A stretch of 64,000 nucleotides of DNA from Flavobacterium silvisoli (lineage in GTDB: Bacteria; Bacteroidota; Bacteroidia; Flavobacteriales; Flavobacteriaceae), in assembly GCF_004329815.1 (NCBI RefSeq), contig NZ_SJPE01000003.1, positions 1 to 64,000 of the forward strand. Direction: 5' to 3'. The notes beneath the pieces were generated by a model. That model saw nothing but the letters and a program-made list of their open reading frames with translations, searched no databases and was not told where the DNA came from. Position numbers and translations under genes: made by a program. Shown here piece after piece: positions 35,405-42,600 of this stretch (its first letter is position 1; each line of letters starts with the position of its first letter).

Positions 35405-35454
35405 TCTCGACAAAAGGAAAAATGTCATTTTACATTATTTAAAAACTAATAATC

Positions 35455-35742
35455 ATGAACGTGAAACTACTTCTTGTAGCGACAACCGTTACCGTGCTAC
35501 TGTATCTTTCAGGGGCCATTATTCAGAATAACACCGTAGTGACTGAACAAATTTCGAGCGTATTTAGGTCTCCGAAAAAAGATGTCAAAATCAACGTTTT
35601 CGGGACGATTCATAACCCTAAAAGTGGAAAAAACCACAACTGCAGGATGAATTTATGCAATAATACCTTTGAAGTAAGAGGATATATCGGTATTTCGCTT
35701 TTTGACAAAACAGAAACTTACATAAGCATTATCATTAATTAA
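35455..35742 (+). CDS. Small membrane-anchored protein, unknown
   Basis: 95 residues. An N-terminal hydrophobic segment (LLLVATTVTVLLYLSGAII) anchors a short exported domain with two Cys (NHNCRMNLCNN) that could form a disulfide or bind metal. No family recognised. It has a strong promoter of its own and lies 11 bases before the next membrane protein gene, so both are probably cotranscribed. Confidence 0.6.
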   Translation: MNVKLLLVATTVTVLLYLSGAIIQNNTVVTEQISSVFRSPKKDVKINVFGTIHNPKSGKNHNCRMNLCNNTFEVRGYIGISLFDKTETYISIIIN

Positions 35743-35753
35743 AACCAAAAAAT

Positions 35754-36170
35754 ATGACCGCAATTATAATCGGAGTTGCCATGGCTTTGGCACAAATACT
35801 ACTTTTTGAACTTTTAAAACAATTCGACAAAAAAAGCATCTATTCATTGATACTGTGTGCTATTGGATTTCTGTATGTGGGTTTCACCTGGACAGATACT
35901 TCCGCTTTTTTGATTGCATCCGTTCAGGCCATTATTTTTCTTTTTATTGGCTATTTCGGCTTGGCTAAGAGTAATTTGATGTTCATTGCTTTAGGTTATT
36001 TTTTACATGGTCTTTGGGATATAAGCTATGGTTTCTGGCAGGATACTGCTTTACTTCCTCCTAACTATGATGTTTTTTGCATGTCTCTTGATTTTTTGGT
36101 TGGGATATACCTCATATTCAAAGCTATAAAATTTAAAGGAGTCCGTAAAAATGAAGAGTTTGAAATTTAA
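35754..36170 (+). CDS. Small integral membrane protein (DUF6010-like)
   Basis: 138 residues with about five membrane helices (IIIGVAMALAQILLFELL, SLILCAIGFLYVGFTW, ASVQAIIFLFIGYFGLA, ALGYFLHGLWDISYGFW and a C-terminal helix). The HGLWD motif in the fourth helix is characteristic and resembles DUF6010 proteins; I am not certain of this name. Function unknown. Confidence 0.7.
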   Translation: MTAIIIGVAMALAQILLFELLKQFDKKSIYSLILCAIGFLYVGFTWTDTSAFLIASVQAIIFLFIGYFGLAKSNLMFIALGYFLHGLWDISYGFWQDTALLPPNYDVFCMSLDFLVGIYLIFKAIKFKGVRKNEEFEI

Positions 36171-36285
36171 AATCAAACCAATAATTGATATTTGTTTATT
36201 TCCTACTTTTATTGAGCTGTAAATCTGTCAATAAATAATGTACTCCCGTATATCTTAAAACCTACCTCCTATCGTATCGTTTTGT

Positions 36286-36305
36286 CGGTTTTTGACGTAA
36301 AACCG
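36286..36305. promoter_or_regulatory. Hairpin CGGTTTT-TGACGT-AAAACCG
   Basis: Perfect 7-bp stem with a 6-base loop in the 200-base space before the GlxA-type regulator gene. It may end the preceding transcript or act as an operator; no clear T-run follows. Confidence 0.35.
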
Positions 36306-36371
36306 TCTTTTGAAGGGAAAAGTTGATTACTACTTTTACCCTTTAATCCATTTTAAAACAGCAACATCAAA

Positions 36372-37292
36372 ATGAAAAAAATAGCCTTCATTATTCCGCC
36401 CACAGTTGAAATTCTGGACCTGGCCGGACCACTTCAGGTATTTACCGAAGCTAAATTCTATGGCTTTGATTTGCAGCTCGAATTTTATACTTACACCGAT
36501 GAGCCGGTTAGTAATTCCGGGCTGGGATTTGACAAAGTCGCGGATTACCGCACAGCGAATTTAAACGAAGGAGACTATATTTTTGTGCCCGGCATGAGTT
36601 TTGACTATGTCGATTCGATTGCGTTCAGAGCCGAAAAAGATTTTTTCAATTGGCTGAAAGAACAGTCTGTCAAAAAGGTTTTCCTATGCTCGGTTTGCAA
36701 CGGCGCTTTTGCTTTAGGGGAAGCAGGATTGCTACAAGACACCGAGTGTACGACACACTGGAGACGAATTGATGCGCTAAAAGCTCGGTTTCCGAAAGCC
36801 AAAGTACTGACGGATGTACTGTTTAAGAAAAGTAATAACGTTTACACCAGCGCCGGTATCAGTTCGGGTATCGACTTGGCGCTTTCCATACTAGAAGAAC
36901 TCAAAGGAGCTTTCTTTACCCACAAAGTAGCCAGAGGCTTGGTTGTTTACTACCGACGAAACGACAGCCATACCCAAAAAAGTATTTATCTCGATTACCG
37001 CAATCATATCCACCCCAAAATACACGAAGTGCAAGATTACATGATCAATAACCTATCGGCAGCCAATACCATCGAAGAATTGGCCGATATGGTGGCCATG
37101 AGCCCGCGCAACCTCAGCCGGGTTTTTAAAGAAAAAACAGGAACCACAATAATCGAGTATCTCACTTTACTCAGAATAGAATTTGCCAGAACCCTAGTCA
37201 ACAATCCCGAATACACTATTGAATATATCGCAGCCCAATGCGGTTTTAAATCGGCCCGACAATTGCAACGTATTTTAAAAAATAAAGCCTGA
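36372..37292 (+). CDS. GlxA-type regulator: DJ-1/PfpI domain plus AraC HTH
   Basis: 306 residues. Residues about 1-190 are a DJ-1/PfpI-like domain (IPPTVEILDLAGPLQVFTEA; Cys of the nucleophile elbow in FLCSVCNGAFALGEAG; HWRRIDALKARFP). Residues about 215-305 are an AraC double HTH (ELADMVAMSPRNLSRVFKEK and YIAAQCGFKSARQLQRILKN). Such one-component regulators sense small metabolites or electrophiles. It converges on an exported DJ-1/PfpI protein gene that shares the N-terminal fold, suggesting a common substrate class. Confidence 0.9.
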   Translation: MKKIAFIIPPTVEILDLAGPLQVFTEAKFYGFDLQLEFYTYTDEPVSNSGLGFDKVADYRTANLNEGDYIFVPGMSFDYVDSIAFRAEKDFFNWLKEQSVKKVFLCSVCNGAFALGEAGLLQDTECTTHWRRIDALKARFPKAKVLTDVLFKKSNNVYTSAGISSGIDLALSILEELKGAFFTHKVARGLVVYYRRNDSHTQKSIYLDYRNHIHPKIHEVQDYMINNLSAANTIEELADMVAMSPRNLSRVFKEKTGTTIIEYLTLLRIEFARTLVNNPEYTIEYIAAQCGFKSARQLQRILKNKA

Positions 37293-37314
37293 TACTGCTT
37301 TTAAAAGACAAAGA

Positions 37315-37345
37315 AAAACCTCAGCCCACTAAGAACTGAGGTTTT
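37315..37345. terminator. Bidirectional terminator
   Basis: 10-bp perfect stem (aaaacctcag / ctgaggtttt) with an 11-base loop and flanking A- and T-runs between the converging GlxA-type and PfpI genes. Confidence 0.85.
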
Positions 37346-37379
37346 TTTTGTGATTGATGACTGAATACTCGTACCGGTT

Positions 37380-38561
37380 TTAATTATAATCGAGCGTCAC
37401 TTTTACAATTTGGGCATAATGAACACCATACTGATTCGCAATTCGATGCAAACATTGATCCATTGGGTACGTTTCCGAATTTTGTTGGACAAGCTCAATC
37501 CCTTGAAAATACTTCTCATCTTCTTTTGAAAGCGACTCAGGCATTACTACGTGTACTTCATCCATTTTTGGATTCAACCTATTGTCACCGGTGTGAATGA
37601 ACGTCAAACCGTATTGCGTCTTCACCACCGAATCCTGCAGGGTAAAGGTTTTAAATGTTTTGGGAAACGTTCTGCTGTAGGTATCAACAATACTGGCAAA
37701 GCGCAATTCGTTTAACCCGTTGTGCAGCAATAATCCCAATTTCTTTCTTTTGTTAAAAAGCACTCTTCTGATGATTGACATTTTATTGCCAAAAGTTAAT
37801 GCAACACTATTGTGCTTCAATCGAATATCCGCATGTGGGTAATTTACCTGACGGGCCACTCTTAAACGAACTTCTTTACCCAGAAGCTGTTCCACAATCA
37901 ATAAACTACCGTCTACGGCATTAGCCACTCCAGCTGTGCTGTAGAAATTACCACTTTGGGTTACGGTTATGTTTTGGGTCCAAATGGGTTTGTCAAAATT
38001 TTTCTTGACATAGGCGTAATCTGTGGCATGTGCGGTAATGGGTCTTCCGTCGTAAAGTCCGGTTGCCGCGGCAGTGGTAGCGCCGTCACAAATGGAAATC
38101 AGTTTGGTCGTTGGGGTCATATGATTTTTAATGAAATTGAGGATGACCGGATCCTGGTTTTCATCTCTGGCAGAAAGTGCCGGAATCACGATTACTGCGG
38201 CCTGAAGGTTCATCTTTTCCACTTGATCAAAAGTCAGTTGCGGCAATACAAACAAATCCTTCTTTAACGGAATCGGGGTTTCATTTTTGGCAACAATGTA
38301 CACATTGAGTTGTTCGGTGGCATTGAACACATAAAAAGGCGCCAGCATGTCGAACAATTCGGTTTGTTTGTTATCGGCAATAATCAAAACCGTTTTTTTA
38401 GATGGGTCAACTGCCGGAGTTTTCCAATGGGTAATTTTTTGACCTTCGTAAGGAGGATTTTGGCCAAAACTCAATACCGGCTGTAACAGCGTTACCACCA
38501 AAGCTAACAGTACCAATACCGAGGATACCGTAATAACACCTACTTTTTTAATTCTTTTCAT
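37380..38561 (-). CDS. Membrane-anchored DJ-1/PfpI protein with C-terminal extension
   Basis: 393 residues. The N-terminal anchor (VGVITVSSVLVLLALVVTLL) is followed by a periplasmic DJ-1/PfpI domain (about 55-235): VLIIADNKQTELFDMLAPFYVF, Cys elbow in LISICDGATTAAATGLYDG and ITAHATDYAYVKK. A further 150 residues (LRFASIVDTYSRTFPKTF, IHTGDNRLNPKMDEVHVVMP) form a domain I do not recognise. It acts outside the inner membrane. Its fold resembles the sensor domain of the convergent GlxA-type regulator. Confidence 0.82.
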   Translation of the reverse strand: MKRIKKVGVITVSSVLVLLALVVTLLQPVLSFGQNPPYEGQKITHWKTPAVDPSKKTVLIIADNKQTELFDMLAPFYVFNATEQLNVYIVAKNETPIPLKKDLFVLPQLTFDQVEKMNLQAAVIVIPALSARDENQDPVILNFIKNHMTPTTKLISICDGATTAAATGLYDGRPITAHATDYAYVKKNFDKPIWTQNITVTQSGNFYSTAGVANAVDGSLLIVEQLLGKEVRLRVARQVNYPHADIRLKHNSVALTFGNKMSIIRRVLFNKRKKLGLLLHNGLNELRFASIVDTYSRTFPKTFKTFTLQDSVVKTQYGLTFIHTGDNRLNPKMDEVHVVMPESLSKEDEKYFQGIELVQQNSETYPMDQCLHRIANQYGVHYAQIVKVTLDYN

Positions 38562-38709
38562 TTTTTTCTATTTATACGTTTTCAGGATACAAAGTTGCGG
38601 TCAATCAATGGAGAAAAAATGACAAGCAGATGTCATAAACGGACAACATAAAACTTTACCATTACCGATTAATTCATCTTTGAAAACAGCCGCTTTTGGG
38701 CATTAAAAA

Positions 38710-38734
38710 ACCCCACAAATACAATTTATGGGGT
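38710..38734 (-). terminator. Terminator of the copper-region genes
   Basis: Stem accccacaaat / atttatggggt with a 3-base loop. Read leftward it ends in a run of T's (38705-38710). It lies 22 bases after the HMA chaperone stop. Confidence 0.85.
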
Positions 38735-38756
38735 GTCATATCAAACGGGACTTGGG

Positions 38757-38969
38757 TTACGAAATTGGCTCTGCGGTAAATCCGGATTCTTTTACAATTT
38801 CGATAATCTCTTCCTTGCTTTTATCCGGACTAGAGACTGTCAACGTTTTTTTCAGCGTCATCAAATCGACTTCCCAGTTGCCTTCTCCTAATTTTTCGTT
38901 TAAAACAGGCGTCGCTTTAGAAAGACAGCCTGTACATTTGATGTTGGTTTTGAATTCTTGTGCATTCAT
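38757..38969 (-). CDS. Small HMA-domain copper chaperone (CopZ-like)
   Basis: 70 residues, one ferredoxin-like HMA domain. The metal site is NIKCTGC (Cys11, Cys14) in place of the usual GMTCxxC. The C-terminal half (LTVSSPDKSKEEIIEIVKES GF) has the family's second helix and the Gly-Phe turn. It would hand Cu(I) to the CopA ATPase encoded 30 bases upstream. Last gene of the leftward copper region, followed by a strong terminator. Confidence 0.85.
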   Translation of the reverse strand: MNAQEFKTNIKCTGCLSKATPVLNEKLGEGNWEVDLMTLKKTLTVSSPDKSKEEIIEIVKESGFTAEPIS

Positions 38970-38999
38970 AAGTATAAAAATTTGATTAATGATTCTTTT

Positions 39000-41255
39000 T
39001 TAAAGTTTGGCCGATTTGAGGCGTAAACTGTTCCCCACTACCGAAACCGAGCTCAAAGCCATCGCAGCTCCGGCAATCATCGGGTCTAACAAAAAGCCGT
39101 TGAACGGAAACAAGACTCCGGCGGCTACGGGAATGCCAATGACGTTGTAGATAAAAGCCCAAAAAAGGTTTTGTTTGATGGTATTGATGGTTTTGCCTGA
39201 GAGTTTCAACGCTTTGGGTACCATATTCAAATCGGAAGTAATCAACGTCATTTTGGCGACATCCATCGCAATATCAGAGCCTTTTCCCATGGCAATGCTG
39301 ACATCGGCCTGGGCCAAAGCATGACTGTCGTTGATACCATCACCCACCATCGCCACTATCTTTCCTTGGGCTTGCAGTTCTTTGACAAAAGCCGCTTTAT
39401 CGGCCGGCAGTACTTCTGCTTTGACATGAGCAACACCCACTTCACGGGCCACTGCTTGAGCTGTTTGTTGATTGTCACCGGTTAACATATACACGGCTAT
39501 ACCGCTTTCCTGTAATGTTTTGATGGCTTCTTTTGAAGTGGCTTTGACCTTATCGGCTATGGCCATTACCGCAAGGGCTTCAGTATCGTCAGCGAAAAAT
39601 ATGATGGTTTTGGCCTCTTTTTGCCACTGTTCTGCATAGGCCGCCAGCACCTCATTGATTTTGATTTTATGATCGTCCAACAATCTTTTATTGCCAATAA
39701 AATAATGCTCTGTCCCTTTTTGTGCGCGCACTCCTTTACCGGTAATACTTTCAAAGACATCCAACGATACCGATGGGAGGCTTTCCTGCTGCAACATCTC
39801 AGTAACGGCCTCTGCCAAAGGATGTTCGGATTGGGTTTCCATAGCGTAAACAATGGCTTTGAGTGACTTGATATCGTAGATTTCTTCTTTCCAGAAAGCT
39901 TCGGTCACTACCGGTTTGCCTTCGGTAATGGTACCGGTTTTGTCTAATATTACGGCATTCACTTTGTGCCCTAACTCCAAACTTTCGGCATCTTTGATCA
40001 GAATATTGTTTTCGGCTCCTTTGCCAATTCCCACCATGATAGCGGTGGGCGTGGCCAATCCGAGGGCACACGGGCAAGCAATAACCAATACCGAAACCGA
40101 AGTCAACAAAGCATGAGTCAATGCGTTTTCAGCTCCTGAAACCATCCACACGACAAAAGTCAGCAGGGCAATGCCAATGACTACCGGCACAAAGATTCCG
40201 GCAATTGTATCGACTAATTTTTGAACCGGCGGCTTGCTGCCTTGCGCTTCCTGTACCATTTTGATGATATGCGCCAAAATGGTATCACCGCCTACTTTCT
40301 CTGCTCTGAATTCAAAGCTTCCTTTTTGGTTGATGGTTCCTGCAAAAACGCTCTCTCCTTTCTTTTTTTCTACCGGAATGGGTTCGCCGCTAATCATGCT
40401 TTCATCTACAAAAGAAACGCCGGCAGTCACCTGACCGTCAACAGGAATTTTATCACCCGGTTTTACCAGGATTACATTCCCAATAACCACCTCGGCTATG
40501 GGCGTCATTTTTTCCTGGCCGTTCTCGATGACGGTTACTGTTTTCGGTTGTAAACCCATGAGTTTTTTGATGGCAGACGAGGTGTTGGATTTTGCTTTTT
40601 CTTCTAATAATTTTCCAATAGAAATAAAAGCGATAATGACTGAAGCCGCTTCGAAATACACGTGGGCATGCAATCCTCTTTGGTGCCAAAATTCCGGAAA
40701 GAACGTGTTGAATACACTGAAGAGATAAGCGATTCCGGTACTCAAAGCCACTAAGGTATCCATATTGGCTTTGCCGTGTTGGGCCTGTTTGTAAGCATGG
40801 CCAAAAAAGCTACGCCCCAAATAAAACACGACCGGTGTAGCCAGTGCCATCATGATGTAATTGCCATAAGGCATGTCCATAAAGAACATTCCGATAATGG
40901 TAATGGGTATCGACAATAGTATGGCCCACAACGTTCTTTTTTTAAGAGCTTCGTAGTGTTTTTGCTGTTGGTCTTGTTGTTCCTGAAACGGATCTTCGGC
41001 ATCTACAATGAGGTCATAACCGATGGAGCGGGTTCGGTTTTGAATTTCTTCTATGGTTACCGCATCCGAATATTCAATCCAGGCCGACTGATTGGCATAA
41101 TTTACGCCGGCATCTTTAACGCCTTCGGTGGCTTTGATGATACTTTCCACACTAACGGCACAGGCCGCACACGTCATCCCGGTCACCGGAAAAGTGTGTT
41201 TGGTGAAAACATTCATTTTGTCTTTGATGGGAATAGTATCGTTTGTTGTTTTCAT
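39000..41255 (-). CDS. copA: Cu(I)-exporting P1B-type ATPase
   Basis: 751 residues. One N-terminal HMA domain with GMTCAAC (Cys29, Cys32), then eight membrane helices. The transport site is CPCALGLATP, the phosphorylation site DKTGTITEG, the P1B-specific HP motif SEHPLAEAV, and the ATP-binding hinge MVGDGINDSHAL. Actuator loop: SGEPIPVEKK. It pumps Cu(I) out of the cytoplasm. The two HMA-AraC regulator genes lie directly upstream and the chaperone directly downstream, all on one strand. Confidence 0.95.
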   Translation of the reverse strand: MKTTNDTIPIKDKMNVFTKHTFPVTGMTCAACAVSVESIIKATEGVKDAGVNYANQSAWIEYSDAVTIEEIQNRTRSIGYDLIVDAEDPFQEQQDQQQKHYEALKKRTLWAILLSIPITIIGMFFMDMPYGNYIMMALATPVVFYLGRSFFGHAYKQAQHGKANMDTLVALSTGIAYLFSVFNTFFPEFWHQRGLHAHVYFEAASVIIAFISIGKLLEEKAKSNTSSAIKKLMGLQPKTVTVIENGQEKMTPIAEVVIGNVILVKPGDKIPVDGQVTAGVSFVDESMISGEPIPVEKKKGESVFAGTINQKGSFEFRAEKVGGDTILAHIIKMVQEAQGSKPPVQKLVDTIAGIFVPVVIGIALLTFVVWMVSGAENALTHALLTSVSVLVIACPCALGLATPTAIMVGIGKGAENNILIKDAESLELGHKVNAVILDKTGTITEGKPVVTEAFWKEEIYDIKSLKAIVYAMETQSEHPLAEAVTEMLQQESLPSVSLDVFESITGKGVRAQKGTEHYFIGNKRLLDDHKIKINEVLAAYAEQWQKEAKTIIFFADDTEALAVMAIADKVKATSKEAIKTLQESGIAVYMLTGDNQQTAQAVAREVGVAHVKAEVLPADKAAFVKELQAQGKIVAMVGDGINDSHALAQADVSIAMGKGSDIAMDVAKMTLITSDLNMVPKALKLSGKTINTIKQNLFWAFIYNVIGIPVAAGVLFPFNGFLLDPMIAGAAMALSSVSVVGNSLRLKSAKL

Positions 41256-41319
41256 GATGTAAAATGTGTTTGGACCTCAGTCCGTGATTGATTTTTGATT
41301 GATGATTAAAACTCCTGCT

Positions 41320-41883
41320 TTAAGCGCTGACCGCATTTCTGAGATTTTTGTAATGGTAGGTATCAAAACCGGTATACGCTTTTAATTGTCGGGACAAATG
41401 CGAGACACTGCTGTACCCCATTTCATCGGATATTTCGGTGAGCGACTTGTCGGTGGTCATGAGTTGTTCTTTTACGTGTAAAATGCGTTGGGTAATGATG
41501 TATTTTTCGAGTGTCATTCCTTCATACTCCGAAAAAACAGCACTGAGGTAGTTGTATTCTTTTTGTAATTCGTTACTCAAATACTCCGAAAACTTTAGGG
41601 TGTCTCTTCGTGCTGCTTGCAGCGTTATTCCTTTTTTAACCAGGCTTTTGATGCTTTCCACGAGCAATACCTTTTTGTCGTTGAGCAATTCGAAGCCGTA
41701 TTTTTGAAGGATGGCTTGTATTTGCTGTTCCTCGGTATTGTGGGGCAATTGCCCTTTGAAAAATACTTCGCCCAACTTGATGGAGATAATTTCCAACCCA
41801 ATCAGGGACAATTCGTCAAATAAAATGGAAATGCATCGGTTGCAAACCATTCCTTTAATCTGAAGTCTTTTAGTTTCCTGCAT
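41320..41883 (-). CDS. HMA-like/AraC fusion regulator, copy 1 (candidate copper sensor)
   Basis: 187 residues. Residues about 6-70 resemble a heavy-metal-associated domain: IKGMVCNRCISIL with Cys14 and Cys17, then FELLNDKKV near the end of the fold. A helical linker follows, and residues about 100-185 are an AraC HTH pair (TQRILHVKEQLM, EISDEMGYSSVSHLSRQLKAYTGF). The MVCxRC site replaces the cupin found in most AraC proteins and implies direct sensing of Cu(I) or a similar thiophilic metal. Next downstream is copA. Its promoter region shares an element with the TlpA operon. The role is inferred. Confidence 0.85.
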   Translation of the reverse strand: MQETKRLQIKGMVCNRCISILFDELSLIGLEIISIKLGEVFFKGQLPHNTEEQQIQAILQKYGFELLNDKKVLLVESIKSLVKKGITLQAARRDTLKFSEYLSNELQKEYNYLSAVFSEYEGMTLEKYIITQRILHVKEQLMTTDKSLTEISDEMGYSSVSHLSRQLKAYTGFDTYHYKNLRNAVSA

Positions 41884-41904
41884 GTCTTATTCCTTTTGTT
41901 GGAG

Positions 41905-41912
41905 CAAAATTA
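41905..41912 (-). promoter_or_regulatory. -7 element TAATTTTG for HMA-AraC copy 1
   Basis: On the minus strand TAATTTTG fits TAnnTTTG, 21 bases before the start. No TTTG is seen at -33, as expected for an activator-dependent promoter; the shared element lies 28 bases further upstream. Confidence 0.55.
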
Positions 41913-41940
41913 GAACGAGACTGCGTTTGGATTGTTATAG

Positions 41941-41970
41941 AATTCCTGATAAGATGTGTAAAATTTTATA
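41941..41970 (-). promoter_or_regulatory. Shared bipartite element, copy before HMA-AraC copy 1
   Basis: aattcct, 11 other bases, then taaaattttata. The same two blocks at the same internal spacing occur at 47941-47970 before the TlpA operon. In both cases they lie about 60-90 bases before a start codon and 28-29 bases upstream of the -7 box. It is a candidate binding site for a copper-responsive activator. Confidence 0.5.
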
Positions 41971-42529
41971 ACTGGTCGAGCGATTTTCGCTTGTTTTCTT
42001 TGACCGACTTGAAGTGTGACGGCGTAAGACCCGTTATTTTCTTAAACTGTGTCGAAAGATGCTGCACATTACTGTAGCCCAGCTTATAGGCAATCTCACT
42101 CAGAGAAAGCTCATTGTAAACCAAGAGTTCCTTCACCCTTTCTATCCGTTGCAAAATGATGAACTGTTCAATCGTTATGCCTTCGGTGGTTGAAAAAATC
42201 GAACTAATATAGTTGTAATCCACCGGGATTTGTTGGGCGATAATGTCTGAGAAATTTCGCTTCAAATTTACCTCATCGGTGCTGTGAATAATGGTCACGA
42301 TGATGTTTTTGACTTTTTCAATAATCATGGCTTTTCGGTCATCAAGAACCTCAAAACCGTGAGCAGTCAACCCTTGTTTTAATGCTGTCAGTTGGTCTTC
42401 GCTTGGCTCTTCCTTAAAAATAATTTCACCCAATTGCACGGTTTCGGCAGTTAGTTTATTTTTTTCCAATTCCTGTTTGACCACCATGATACAACGTTGG
42501 CACACCATATTTTTTATCGATAGTTTCAT
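41966..42529 (-). CDS. HMA-like/AraC fusion regulator, copy 2 (candidate copper sensor)
   Basis: 187 residues, a paralogue of the neighbouring regulator, with the same order and length. The metal motif is IKNMVCQRCIMVV (Cys10, Cys13), then GFEVLDDRKAMIIEK. The C-terminal AraC HTH pair reads QRIERVKELLVYNELS and EIAYKLGYSNVQHLSTQFKKI. The two copies differ throughout, so the duplication is not recent and they may sense different metals or drive different targets. A TTGCATA-N6-TATGCAA dyad overlaps its promoter, suggesting self-control. Confidence 0.85.
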   Translation of the reverse strand: MKLSIKNMVCQRCIMVVKQELEKNKLTAETVQLGEIIFKEEPSEDQLTALKQGLTAHGFEVLDDRKAMIIEKVKNIIVTIIHSTDEVNLKRNFSDIIAQQIPVDYNYISSIFSTTEGITIEQFIILQRIERVKELLVYNELSLSEIAYKLGYSNVQHLSTQFKKITGLTPSHFKSVKENKRKSLDQL

Positions 42530-42559
42530 TGTACTTGCTTTAGAAAATTAACCGAATCG

Positions 42560-42579
42560 TTGCATACAAAGTTATGCAA
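42560..42579. promoter_or_regulatory. TTGCATA-N6-TATGCAA dyad over the -7 box
   Basis: A perfect 7-bp inverted repeat encloses CAAAGT. The minus-strand -7 element TAACTTTG (42574-42567) lies inside it, 38 bases before the start of HMA-AraC copy 2. A protein bound here would block the promoter, so it is a candidate operator for autoregulation. Confidence 0.55.
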
Positions 42580-42600
42580 ATCCGACGCAACCGCATCGTT

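Larger units (their letters stand above)
34890..35454. other. 565-base gap with tRNA-end remnant and one promoter
   Basis: No credible gene. It holds the degenerate tRNA-Tyr 3' end at 35217-35240 and a good promoter at 35376-35404. An open frame at 35191-35442 contains both and is not considered coding. Other than A-rich runs I see no structure. Confidence 0.6.

Noticed and set aside
35191..35442. Open frame of 83 codons
   Set aside because: It contains the tRNA-end remnant and a near-perfect promoter for the next gene, and its composition is not protein-like.
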